Part shown: piece by piece, positions 7,621 to 14,584 of the stretch
How positions within the stretch are numbered: the first letter of the stretch is position 1
Layout: every line of letters starts with the position of its first letter
Notes under the pieces: generated by a model
What the model was told of the DNA's origin: nothing
What the model saw: only the letters and a program-made list of their open reading frames with translations
Database searches by the model: none
NCBI GenBank assembly: GCA_947475225.1
Contig: CANJMQ010000038.1
Coordinates: forward strand, 1 to 36,551
DNA: 36,551 nucleotides
Origin: Bradyrhizobiaceae bacterium
GTDB taxonomy: Bacteria > Pseudomonadota > Alphaproteobacteria > Rhizobiales > Aestuariivirgaceae
Direction of reading: 5' to 3'
Made by a program: the position numbers and the translations under genes

Positions 7621-9126
7621 TCAGTGGTTGGCGCTGCTCGTCGATTCTTCGAGCGTGCGCAATACGGCGTCGAGGTTGAACGACGCGGGCTTCTGGCGCG
7701 GCGGGAACTTCTTGAAGTTCTCGATCTGGCCTGCCACCGCGGCCTGCATGCCATAGACGATGTAGGCGTGGCTGATGACCCAGTCCCAGTACGTGTTCGA
7801 GTTCTCGTCAGCGCGCTCGAAGGGATCTCGCCTGAGGTTGAACATCTTGGGCGCGCGAAGCTTCACGAAGGGCTCGAACCAGCACTGTAGAGTCTTGGCG
7901 CGCTGTTCCATCAGCACAACTTTCCAGTCCTGCATGCGGATGGCGAGGATGTCGCCGTCATCGCTGACATAGAAGAAGGACTGCCGCGGGCTCTCCTTCG
8001 TCTTGCCGGTCAGGTAGGGCAGCATGTCAAAGCCGTCAAGGTGGACCTTGTAGGTCCGGCTGCCGATCTTGAGGCCCTTGAGCAGCTTTTCCTTGATGTC
8101 CGGCTCGCCCGCCGCAGCGAGGAAGGTTGGCAGCATGTCCTGGTGCGAGACGATGCCGTTGACCACCGAGCCCGCCGGAATGTGCTTCGGCCAGCGCATG
8201 AAGGCCGGCACACGCCAGCCGCCTTCCCAGTTCGTGTTCTTCTCTGAGCGGAAGGGCGTGATGCCGGCGTCGGGCCAGGTGTTATAATGAACGCCATTGT
8301 CGGTTGAATACATGACGATGGTGTCGTCCGCGATGCCGAGCTCGTCGAGCTTGTTGAGCATCACGCCGATGTTTTCGTCGTGCGCCACCATCACGTCATT
8401 GTAGTCGCCCTGGCCGCTCTTGCCCTTGTGCTTGGGCGCGCAGTGGGTGCGGAAGTGCATTGCGGTGGTGTTGTACCAGACGAAGAACGGCTCATCCGCC
8501 TTGTGCGCATCGTTGATGAATCGCAGGGCGTGCTCGGTCACTTCATCATCGATCGTTTCCATCCGCTTCTTGGTGAGGGGGCCGGTATCCTTGATCTTCT
8601 GGCCACCCTTGCCGTCTGCCCAGCTGTGGATGACGCCGCGCGGCCCGAAGCGCTTCTTGAACTCGGGGTTCTTTGGATAATCCGGATCCTCCGGCTCTTC
8701 TTCGGCATTGAGGTGGTAGAGGTTGCCGAAGAACTCGTCGAAGCCGTGCTTGGTGGGCAGGAACTCATCCTTGTCGCCCAGGTGGTTCTTGCCGAACTGG
8801 CCGGTGCGGTAGCCGTGTGGCTTGAGCAGTTCGGCAATCGTTGGATCTTCCTTCTGGAGCCCGACGTCGGCGCCCGGCATGCCCACCTTGGTGAGGCCGG
8901 TGCGAATCGGGTTCTGGCCGCAAAGGAAGGCAGCGCGGCCGGCGGTGCAGCTCTGCTGGCCGTAGTAATCGGTAAAGGCCACGCCCTCATTGCCGATGCG
9001 GTCGATGTTGGGCGTGCGGTAGCCCATCTGGCCGCGGCTGTTGTAGCTGATGTTCCACCAGCCGATGTCGTCTCCCCACAGCACGAGGATGTTGGGCTTC
9101 TTCGACTTTTTAGGCTTCGTCGCCAT
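7621..9126 (-). CDS. Arylsulfatase-type sulfatase (formylglycine dependent)
   Basis: The product has 501 residues. Sulfatases hydrolyse sulfate esters using a formylglycine made from an active-site cysteine. Metal-binding Asp19-Asp20 lie in LVLWGDDIGW. The modification site is C60-T-A-G-R, which fits C-x-[PA]-x-R-type sulfatase sites. GKNHLGD (112-118) gives the conserved Lys and His, and YSTDNG supplies the second Asp-Asn metal pair. There is no signal peptide: the N-terminus is MATKPKKSKK, so the enzyme should stay in the cytoplasm unless exported unusually. It is last in a four-gene operon whose first gene is the formylglycine-generating enzyme. The substrate cannot be read from sequence. 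Confidence 0.9.
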   Translation of the reverse strand: MATKPKKSKKPNILVLWGDDIGWWNISYNSRGQMGYRTPNIDRIGNEGVAFTDYYGQQSCTAGRAAFLCGQNPIRTGLTKVGMPGADVGLQKEDPTIAELLKPHGYRTGQFGKNHLGDKDEFLPTKHGFDEFFGNLYHLNAEEEPEDPDYPKNPEFKKRFGPRGVIHSWADGKGGQKIKDTGPLTKKRMETIDDEVTEHALRFINDAHKADEPFFVWYNTTAMHFRTHCAPKHKGKSGQGDYNDVMVAHDENIGVMLNKLDELGIADDTIVMYSTDNGVHYNTWPDAGITPFRSEKNTNWEGGWRVPAFMRWPKHIPAGSVVNGIVSHQDMLPTFLAAAGEPDIKEKLLKGLKIGSRTYKVHLDGFDMLPYLTGKTKESPRQSFFYVSDDGDILAIRMQDWKVVLMEQRAKTLQCWFEPFVKLRAPKMFNLRRDPFERADENSNTYWDWVISHAYIVYGMQAAVAGQIENFKKFPPRQKPASFNLDAVLRTLEESTSSANH

Positions 9127-9159
9127 CGCTTCGTCTCCTGTTTTAAAATTGCAGCACGA

Positions 9160-9600
9160 TCAGATCAGTCGCAGAAACACGCTGAAGAAGGCAAAGATGC
9201 CCACCATCAGAAGAACGATGGCGACGGCGATGACCGGGGACTTGCGCCCCTCCTTGGTCAACCCGGCAATCTGCGCGTAGTCGCCGCTCCACAGGTACTT
9301 GATCGTCCAGCGATACTCCCACATCGACACGATCAGCGAGCCGATGCCGGCAAGGATCAGTGCGAGGCCGAGGTAGCGTGGCGCATTGGGAAAAGTGGCG
9401 GGACTGGCACCTGGCATGTCCTGCACGCGCTGGAAGAACTGCACGATGGTGAACCCGAAGGCGATGAGCGACACCGCCGTACGGATCCAGGCAAGGATGG
9501 TGCGTTCCACCGCCAGCCGCGTCCGCAGCCAGGCGAAATGCGATTCAGCAGCGACTTTCACCGTGAAGCGGGACTCGGTCTGCGGCGTGGTATCCGTCAT
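9160..9600 (-). CDS. DUF202 (YidH-like) membrane protein
   Basis: The product has 146 residues. It carries the DUF202 signature H-F-A-W-L-R-T-R-L-A-x-E-R-T-x-L-A-W-I-R-T (about residues 22-42) followed by three hydrophobic helices. Proteins of this family are small inner-membrane proteins of unknown function. The ATG at 9600 overlaps the stop of the preceding gene in ATGA, and the sulfatase ATG follows 33 bp after its stop. Its place inside the sulfatase operon, between maturation enzyme and sulfatase, suggests that it helps membrane transport or anchoring of the substrate. That is inference only. Confidence 0.85.
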   Translation of the reverse strand: MTDTTPQTESRFTVKVAAESHFAWLRTRLAVERTILAWIRTAVSLIAFGFTIVQFFQRVQDMPGASPATFPNAPRYLGLALILAGIGSLIVSMWEYRWTIKYLWSGDYAQIAGLTKEGRKSPVIAVAIVLLMVGIFAFFSVFLRLI

Positions 9601-10115
9601 GTTCGCTCGTCCTTGGGTGTGGCTGGAAGCGGGCGAACACCCCATAATCGGGCCAGCCGCGCGAAGGGTCCGCGCAGCAGCAGGTAGGGAATGAAGGCGA
9701 GCAGCACGGCAACGATTGCCGCTTCACCGGGATAGAAGGTCTTGAATTCGATCAGCTGATAGACGATGTCCATGCCCAGCCCGAGCAGAATGACGCGCGA
9801 GGTGGCAATGACCCCGTCATAGATGCGGTCCACGCGCTGGGTGGTGCCGGTGACAAGACTCCAGAAATAGGGCGCGGTTCCACTGCGGGCATCGCGCACG
9901 CCGTCGATGGCGGCCATCACCGCCGCCATGACGGGCTGCAGGATGAACCGGAAGGTCATCGGGCCGCCGGGCCTTTCGGCGATGCTCGTGAAGATTCGCT
10001 CGCGCACATCCGCCGAGAAGCCGTGCAGCACGAGGCCGACCAAGGCGAGGATGACGACGAGGGCAAGCGCGAGCTGCGCCAGCAAGGTCTGTGTTCTGGT
10101 GGCGGTCCTTGCCAT
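9597..10115 (-). CDS. Membrane protein of the sulfatase operon, unknown function
   Basis: The product has 172 residues, with hydrophobic helices near 10-30, 50-70, 105-125 and 132-150. A soluble stretch contains GTAPYFWSLVTGTTQRVDRI. The ATG at 10115 shares one base with the stop of the formylglycine-generating enzyme gene (TGATG), and its own stop overlaps the next ATG. Expression is therefore tightly coupled. I do not recognise a named domain. Conserved coupling to a sulfatase and its activator suggests an accessory role. Confidence 0.75.
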   Translation of the reverse strand: MARTATRTQTLLAQLALALVVILALVGLVLHGFSADVRERIFTSIAERPGGPMTFRFILQPVMAAVMAAIDGVRDARSGTAPYFWSLVTGTTQRVDRIYDGVIATSRVILLGLGMDIVYQLIEFKTFYPGEAAIVAVLLAFIPYLLLRGPFARLARLWGVRPLPATPKDERT

Positions 10116-11137
10116 CAGGCGTCGTGCCCGGCGCGGATGATGCAGCGGAAACCGACATGGCTCATCGAGGTGTCGACGGGCTGCGCATGGCGGGCGGCCG
10201 GGCGGTAGCGCCGGCAGTAGTTTGGCGCGCAGAGGTGCGAACCGCCCTTCACCACCTTGCGCGGAATCCTGAATTGCGGTTGGCGCGGGTCGTAGCTCTG
10301 CTGCTCGCTGACACCGCGCGGGTTGGCGGGAACACAACAGCTCTTTTGCGTAGGTGCGTGCTGGTCCGAATACCAGTCGGTTGTCCACTCCCAGACATTG
10401 CCGATCATGTCATAGAGGCCGTAGGGATTTGCCGGATAGGTACCGATGGGCGAGGTGCGCACGAAGCCATCCTCGGCGAGGTTCTGCCACGGGAACTGTC
10501 CCTGCCAGGTATTGGCCATGTGGCGGCCGCCGGGGACGAGTTCATCGCCCCAGGCAAATTCCGTGCTGTCCAGGCCGCCGCGTGCCGCATGTTCCCACTC
10601 GCTCTCGGTGGGAAGCGCCTTTTCCGCCCATGCAGCATATGCTTCCGCATCCTGATAGGAGATGTGCACGGCGGGGTGGTCCTCGATGCCGTCGATCGAA
10701 CTGTCGGGACCATAGGGATGGCGCCAGTCAGCGCCGATGATGAAGTTCCACCAGTTGGCGTAATTGGTGAGATCGACAGGGTGACTGGGTGGTGAGAACA
10801 CCATCGACCCCGGCTTCAGCATCTCCGGTAGGATGCCGGGATAGTCCTTGGGGTCGGGTGCGATTTCCGCGAAGGTCACATACCCCGTGGCATCGGCGAA
10901 GGTCTGGAATTGCCGATTGGTGACGGGTGACGCATCGATCCAGAAGCCGTCGACGCGCACCCGATGGGCGGGCTTCTCCTCCGGGTAGTGCCTGTCGGAC
11001 CCCATGACGAATTCGCCACCGGGCACGAACAGCATGCCGGTGGCCGGAGCACGGGAAGCCGGTGCCGCTTCAATGTTTCGGTCACTCAAGGTCATGAAGT
11101 TGCTGTCGCCGGGCCAAACCACAATCACTGTACTCAC
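10115..11137 (-). CDS. Formylglycine-generating enzyme (SUMF1/FGE family)
   Basis: The product has about 340 residues from GTG at 11137, or 326 from ATG at 11095 (MTLSDRN); the upstream sequence does not decide between them. FGE oxidises the sulfatase cysteine to formylglycine. Family motifs are present in order: MLFVPGGEFVMGSD, VRVDGFWIDASPVTNRQF, LPTESEWEHAARGG, YDMIGNVWEWTTDWY, and KGGSHLCAPNYCRRYRPAARH. The last holds the catalytic cysteine pair that binds copper in aerobic FGE. No signal peptide is seen, so maturation would occur in the cytoplasm, matching the unsecreted sulfatase at the operon end. A perfect 12-bp palindrome, GCGCTATAGCGC, lies at 11147-11158 just upstream. Confidence 0.92.
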   Translation of the reverse strand: MSTVIVVWPGDSNFMTLSDRNIEAAPASRAPATGMLFVPGGEFVMGSDRHYPEEKPAHRVRVDGFWIDASPVTNRQFQTFADATGYVTFAEIAPDPKDYPGILPEMLKPGSMVFSPPSHPVDLTNYANWWNFIIGADWRHPYGPDSSIDGIEDHPAVHISYQDAEAYAAWAEKALPTESEWEHAARGGLDSTEFAWGDELVPGGRHMANTWQGQFPWQNLAEDGFVRTSPIGTYPANPYGLYDMIGNVWEWTTDWYSDQHAPTQKSCCVPANPRGVSEQQSYDPRQPQFRIPRKVVKGGSHLCAPNYCRRYRPAARHAQPVDTSMSHVGFRCIIRAGHDA

Positions 11138-11146
11138 GGTCGTACT

Positions 11147-11158
11147 GCGCTATAGCGC
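11147..11158. promoter_or_regulatory. 12-bp palindrome upstream of the sulfatase operon
   Basis: GCGCTATAGCGC is a perfect palindrome 9 bp upstream of the GTG at 11137. Its centre, CTATAG, also resembles a -10 box. It may be an operator or part of the operon promoter, but no well-spaced -35 was found. Confidence 0.3.
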
Positions 11159-11192
11159 CTTCAAGGGGTGGCAATTGTGTGGCGGTGGCAAG

Positions 11193-11549
11193 TTACCGCC
11201 GAACACAATTGCGGTAGGAATAGTTGTAATAGACCTGCCAGCGGCTGGTGGAGGCGAGCAGACCCGCGCCGCCGCCGATCAGCGCGCCGCGGCCGGCATT
11301 GCGCCCGGTGTTGCGGCGGCTCTGGCTGGCGATTGCGCCAATGGCGGCGCCGCCTGCTGCACCCGCGGCAGTGGTGCGCCGGGTGTTGCGGTCGGCGTAG
11401 CGGCGAGCTTCTGCCGAGCACTGGCGGCTGCGCTGGGCCGAGACCGTGGACGAGGCTTCGGCGCTCGATGAGAAGTCAGGTGCGGTGACCGGAGCGGAGG
11501 CCAGCAGCGCCAAACCGATGGCGGAAACGCGAATGAGTGATCTGAGCAT
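11193..11549 (-). CDS. Secreted or outer-membrane glycine-zipper protein
   Basis: The product has 118 residues. A signal peptide covers about residues 1-23 (MLRSLIRVSAIGLALLASAP). The middle contains AAGAAGGAAIGAIASQSRRN and GALIGGGAGLLAS, two small-residue G/A-x3-G helices typical of glycine-zipper (YMGG/17-kDa-like) envelope proteins. The C-terminal part is SRWQVYYNYSYRNCVRR. The start at 11549 has GGAGG 6-10 nt upstream. No lipobox cysteine is obvious. A role in envelope stability is the usual guess for this class. Confidence 0.75.
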   Translation of the reverse strand: MLRSLIRVSAIGLALLASAPVTAPDFSSSAEASSTVSAQRSRQCSAEARRYADRNTRRTTAAGAAGGAAIGAIASQSRRNTGRNAGRGALIGGGAGLLASTSRWQVYYNYSYRNCVRR

Positions 11550-11649
11550 GGTTGTTCCTCCTGCTGCATAGTTCAACTGAAACGGTAGTATGACTCGCAA
11601 GTCGGCACCAGCGGAATGTTGGTTTTCATACGAAACTTTGGATCGCCAG

Positions 11650-11952
11650 TCATGCATCTTGCAGGTTGCGAGCCAGTTGGCTGCGAAAGCGGTGGTCGCG
11701 CTTCAGGTGCCATTCGCGGCTCATGGCATCCACGCGGGTGGCGAGTTTCTCAATATAAAGTAGCGACCATTGGTGGCCACGCGTCGACTTCGCGCCCGTG
11801 CCCCCATTGTGCTGTCCCAGTCGGCGCGATGGGTCGAACGTCCAGCCCACATATGTCCGGGTGCCGCGCGGCGTCAGCGTACCGAGCACATAGACGTAGC
11901 CGATCGGCTCATCCGCTGGTTCGTTCCCGGTGGCTTGTGTATCGGCTTGCAC
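11650..11952 (-). CDS. GIY-YIG domain endonuclease-like protein
   Basis: The product has 100 residues from GTG at 11952, chosen because AAGGG lies 5 nt upstream and because the domain starts soon after. The core has GYVYVLG (18-24) as the GIY strand and YVGWTFDPSRRLGQHN (34-49) as the YIG-helix region. A catalytic-type Glu sits at REWHLK (E80). This is the small stand-alone UvrC-like/UPF0213 type. It probably cuts or processes DNA, but the physiological role of these proteins is unclear. The frame stays open well upstream, but that part has no family character. Confidence 0.8.
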   Translation of the reverse strand: MQADTQATGNEPADEPIGYVYVLGTLTPRGTRTYVGWTFDPSRRLGQHNGGTGAKSTRGHQWSLLYIEKLATRVDAMSREWHLKRDHRFRSQLARNLQDA

Positions 11953-12286
11953 AATGACCCTTGAAGCGAAATTCCGGTGAAGACGCAACATCTGGCCGAC
12001 GAAACCCTCTGGGTAAAAACGTCGAGGATGATTTCCCGCTTCCTCATCTACGGCTGGGCCGTTGCTGCCACGACGCGCGCTACAGCGTACTTCTTGAAAC
12101 ACCATATGACATGCTTTATTACCGCATCGCGGGTAGGTCGTATTTGTGCGGGCGGCGAGCAGAAATGCGGAATTCCATTCCCGCCTAACGGTTATCACTT
12201 ATTGAACTGCCGGACACGGTGGCTCAAAAAGACCTCACGACTGACGGGATCACTCCCGATTCCCGCCCCACAACAAGGACGTTCCC
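11953..12286. other. Intergenic stretch between divergent genes, no gene seen
   Basis: About 330 bp between the minus-strand GIY-YIG gene and the plus-strand secreted protein. GC is lower than in neighbouring genes, especially around 12090-12210. It must hold both promoters, but no -35/-10 pair with good spacing stands out. Short open frames lack ribosome sites and family character. Confidence 0.4.
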
Positions 12287-12613
12287 ATGAAGAAGATCAA
12301 GCTTGCCGTGTTTGCCGCCGTGGCGCTGACATTTGGCCTCGGCGAAATGCCGCCCGCCGGCCAGAATAGCGTGCCCTCGCTCTTTGGATTCATCAACGAG
12401 GCCGGCGCCGTCGTCGGGCGTCCGGCGACGCCGGGCAGCGTTGCAGGTGTGGCTCGCCGCACCACGCGCCGTACCATTCGCCGCCGCGGCGCCTATTACG
12501 CCACCATTCCGCACGGCTGCCCGCTTGGCAGCTACTACGGCTACCGCCTCTATTACTGTGGCGGAAATTATTATCAGAAGTCCGGCGGTGGCTACGTGAT
12601 CGTCTATTTCTGA
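12287..12613 (+). CDS. Small secreted tyrosine/glycine-rich protein
   Basis: The product has 108 residues, starting MKKIKLAVFAAVALTFGLGE as a signal peptide. A basic stretch (ARRTTRRTIRRRG) precedes a C-terminal module with CPLGSYYGYRLYYCGGNYYQ, that is, two cysteines spaced by about 13 residues amid tyrosines. Similar basic-then-tyrosine-rich secreted proteins with a Y-Y-x-C-G-G-x-Y-Y motif occur in Hyphomicrobiales; function is unknown. AAGGA lies 8-12 nt before the ATG. It converges on the cysteine-repeat gene and shares a terminator with it. Confidence 0.7.
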   Translation: MKKIKLAVFAAVALTFGLGEMPPAGQNSVPSLFGFINEAGAVVGRPATPGSVAGVARRTTRRTIRRRGAYYATIPHGCPLGSYYGYRLYYCGGNYYQKSGGGYVIVYF

Positions 12614-12634
12614 GGCTCGCAGAACATTCAAATA

Positions 12635-12666
12635 AAAACGGCGCAGGGCCAGCCCCGCGCCGTTTT
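12635..12666. terminator. Bidirectional Rho-independent terminator
   Basis: AAAACGGCGC (12635-12644) pairs perfectly with GCGCCGTTTT (12657-12666). An inner GGG/CCC extension surrounds a CCAG loop. The stem ends in A/T runs on both strands, so it can stop the convergent transcripts of the 12287 gene and the cysteine-repeat gene. Confidence 0.8.
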
Positions 12667-12682
12667 CACGTTCTTGACGGGC

Positions 12683-14449
12683 TTACCCGGGAACGCAACT
12701 GCCATTGCCGTCGGGCACGAAGCCCTTGGGGCATGACTGCTGGATGTTGCCGCCCGTATCGTTGGTGCCCTTCTTGCTTCGCTGCGGCTGCAGAAGCTGC
12801 AGCGTGTTGGGATCAAGCTGCAGGTTGGGCTGGCGCGGCTGTGTGACGTTCGGCTGGTCCTGCTTGTCAGGCACGCAGGTGAAGCGCTTCTTGCTGTAGT
12901 GCCAGCCGTCCGGACATTGCGTCCGCACGCGGCGGTCAGGCACGCAGTTGCCATTGCCGTCGCTGTGGTAGCCCGTGCCGCAGGGCTGCTCATAGCTGAC
13001 CTTCTCGCAGCGCCCGGCGGCCGACATCTGCGTACCCTTCGGGCAGACGCAGCGGCCGCGAGTGTCGCGGATGGTCCCGGCGAAACACTGCGCCACGCAC
13101 TTGCCCCGCACGCGCTCCTGCCCGTTGGGACAGGACGGCGTCACGCAGCGGCCATTGTTGTCGCGCACCTGGCCCTGGTCGCAGGGCGGCAGGCAACGGC
13201 CGTTGACCAGCGTCTCGCCCTGCGGGCAGCCGCAGCTGCCGTCGCTTTTGCGCACGAGGTCCTTGCGGCACAAGGGCAGGCACTTGCCGCGGACGGTTTC
13301 CGTGCCTTGCGGGCAGCCGGGGGTCACGCAGCGGCCCTTGGCGTCGCGCAGCTGCCCGGTCTGGCATAGCGGCACGCACTGGCCGCGATACTGCTCCTGG
13401 CCCTGGCGGCAGCCATTGTCCGGCGGCAGGCAGCTGCCGGTCTGACGGTCGCGCGTATAGTCCTGCGGGCAAGGCGGCAGGCAGGTGCCGCGGAAGCTTT
13501 CCCAGCCTTGCGGGCAACCCGCATCGGGCGGCACGCAGCGGCCGTTTTCGTCTCGCGTCAAACCCTGGTCGCAAGGCGGCACGCACTGGCCTTGCAACGT
13601 GTCGTAGCCGAGTGGGCATTCGGGTGGTGCGCACTGGCCACGCAGGTTGGTGTAGGTCCCATCCGGGCACTGCTGTGGCACGCAGTATCCATACGGATCG
13701 CGCTGTGTTCCCTGTTCGCAGGGCGGCAGGCAGCGGCCGTTGTAGTTCTCATAGCCCTCGGGACACTGCGGCGGTGGCGGTATGCAGCGCGTCGGGTGGT
13801 CGAAGTCGCGCAGCGTTCCGGGCGGGCAGTTGGGCAGGCAGATCCACTGGTAGCCTGGCGGCCAGTTGCCGGGCGGCACGCATTGGCCGGACTGCGGGTC
13901 ACGCGTGTAGCTGGTGGGGCAGGGATCTTGATAGTAGCTGCGGCACAGGCCCTGGCCGTCACGATAGGTGCCGTCCGGACATTCGGTCACGCACTGCAGC
14001 GTGTTGGGCGAAAGCACCATGCCGGCTGGGCAGTCGTCCTGCGTCCGGTCATAGTCGGGCACACAGTCATCGGGATTCTGCAGGTCGCGGTGGTAGCCGT
14101 CAGGGCACTGCGGCAGTGGCACCTGCTCATTGCCTTCCGGGCAGCCGTGCTCGCAGGGGGGCGTGCAGAGCCCGGGATAGCCGGGGTAACGCAGCCAGCC
14201 ATCGGGGCAGGCGGGCAGGCAATAGTCATCATATGGCTGCTGGCCTGCGGGGCATGCCGGCGTGACAGTCGTCGTTCCGCAGCCGCATGTGGCGCATCCA
14301 CAACTGTTTATTGGTGCGGAACAGAGACTGTCGGCAAAGGCGCGGGGTACACCAGGAGAAAAAGCCAGTGCCAGCCACAGGACGAGGCCCAGGCAGAGTG
14401 TGTGAATGAAAGTCGGTCTTGATGCGGCACGTTCACGCGTATGCGTCAT
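12683..14449 (-). CDS. Large secreted cysteine-rich tandem-repeat protein
   Basis: The product has 588 residues. After a signal peptide (hydrophobic core about 17-32, likely cleavage after AFA near 39) comes a Cys-dense start (C43, C50, C52, C55, C57). The rest is built from repeats of the form C-P-x-G-x5-6-G-x-C-x-P-P-C-x2-G-x2-R-D-x2-G-x-C-V. Regular units of about 32 residues begin near 229, 278, 312, 347, 379, 408 and 440; looser copies precede and follow. The mature protein has 60 cysteines, nearly all in the repeats, so it should be a chain of disulfide-bonded modules like EGF/TIL-type domains. The tail (530-560) is Q/P/N-rich without Cys. No anchor, lipobox or autotransporter domain is visible. 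Function is unknown; an extended surface or matrix protein is my inference. Confidence 0.8.
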   Translation of the reverse strand: MTHTRERAASRPTFIHTLCLGLVLWLALAFSPGVPRAFADSLCSAPINSCGCATCGCGTTTVTPACPAGQQPYDDYCLPACPDGWLRYPGYPGLCTPPCEHGCPEGNEQVPLPQCPDGYHRDLQNPDDCVPDYDRTQDDCPAGMVLSPNTLQCVTECPDGTYRDGQGLCRSYYQDPCPTSYTRDPQSGQCVPPGNWPPGYQWICLPNCPPGTLRDFDHPTRCIPPPPQCPEGYENYNGRCLPPCEQGTQRDPYGYCVPQQCPDGTYTNLRGQCAPPECPLGYDTLQGQCVPPCDQGLTRDENGRCVPPDAGCPQGWESFRGTCLPPCPQDYTRDRQTGSCLPPDNGCRQGQEQYRGQCVPLCQTGQLRDAKGRCVTPGCPQGTETVRGKCLPLCRKDLVRKSDGSCGCPQGETLVNGRCLPPCDQGQVRDNNGRCVTPSCPNGQERVRGKCVAQCFAGTIRDTRGRCVCPKGTQMSAAGRCEKVSYEQPCGTGYHSDGNGNCVPDRRVRTQCPDGWHYSKKRFTCVPDKQDQPNVTQPRQPNLQLDPNTLQLLQPQRSKKGTNDTGGNIQQSCPKGFVPDGNGSCVPG

Positions 14450-14584
14450 GGCTCAAGCCCCCCGACGTCGCTTCCGTTCCCGTCGTGTACGTTAGCAGAC
14501 TGGAGATTTCCGTCAACGCGCAGCTTCGGAGGTCGCTGCGGATGCCGGGGCAACGGTCCTCAGGGCCATGTCCATCGGGCCGGC

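Noticed and set aside
8380-9687. 435-codon plus-strand frame opposite the sulfatase and DUF202 genes
   Set aside because: Low-complexity shadow of the minus-strand operon; no ribosome site and no domain.
12683-14449. The repetitive DNA as a tandem-repeat array rather than a gene
   Set aside because: The repeats keep one frame, with a signal peptide, conserved Cys spacing and a terminator after the stop, and vary at the DNA level as coding repeats do.
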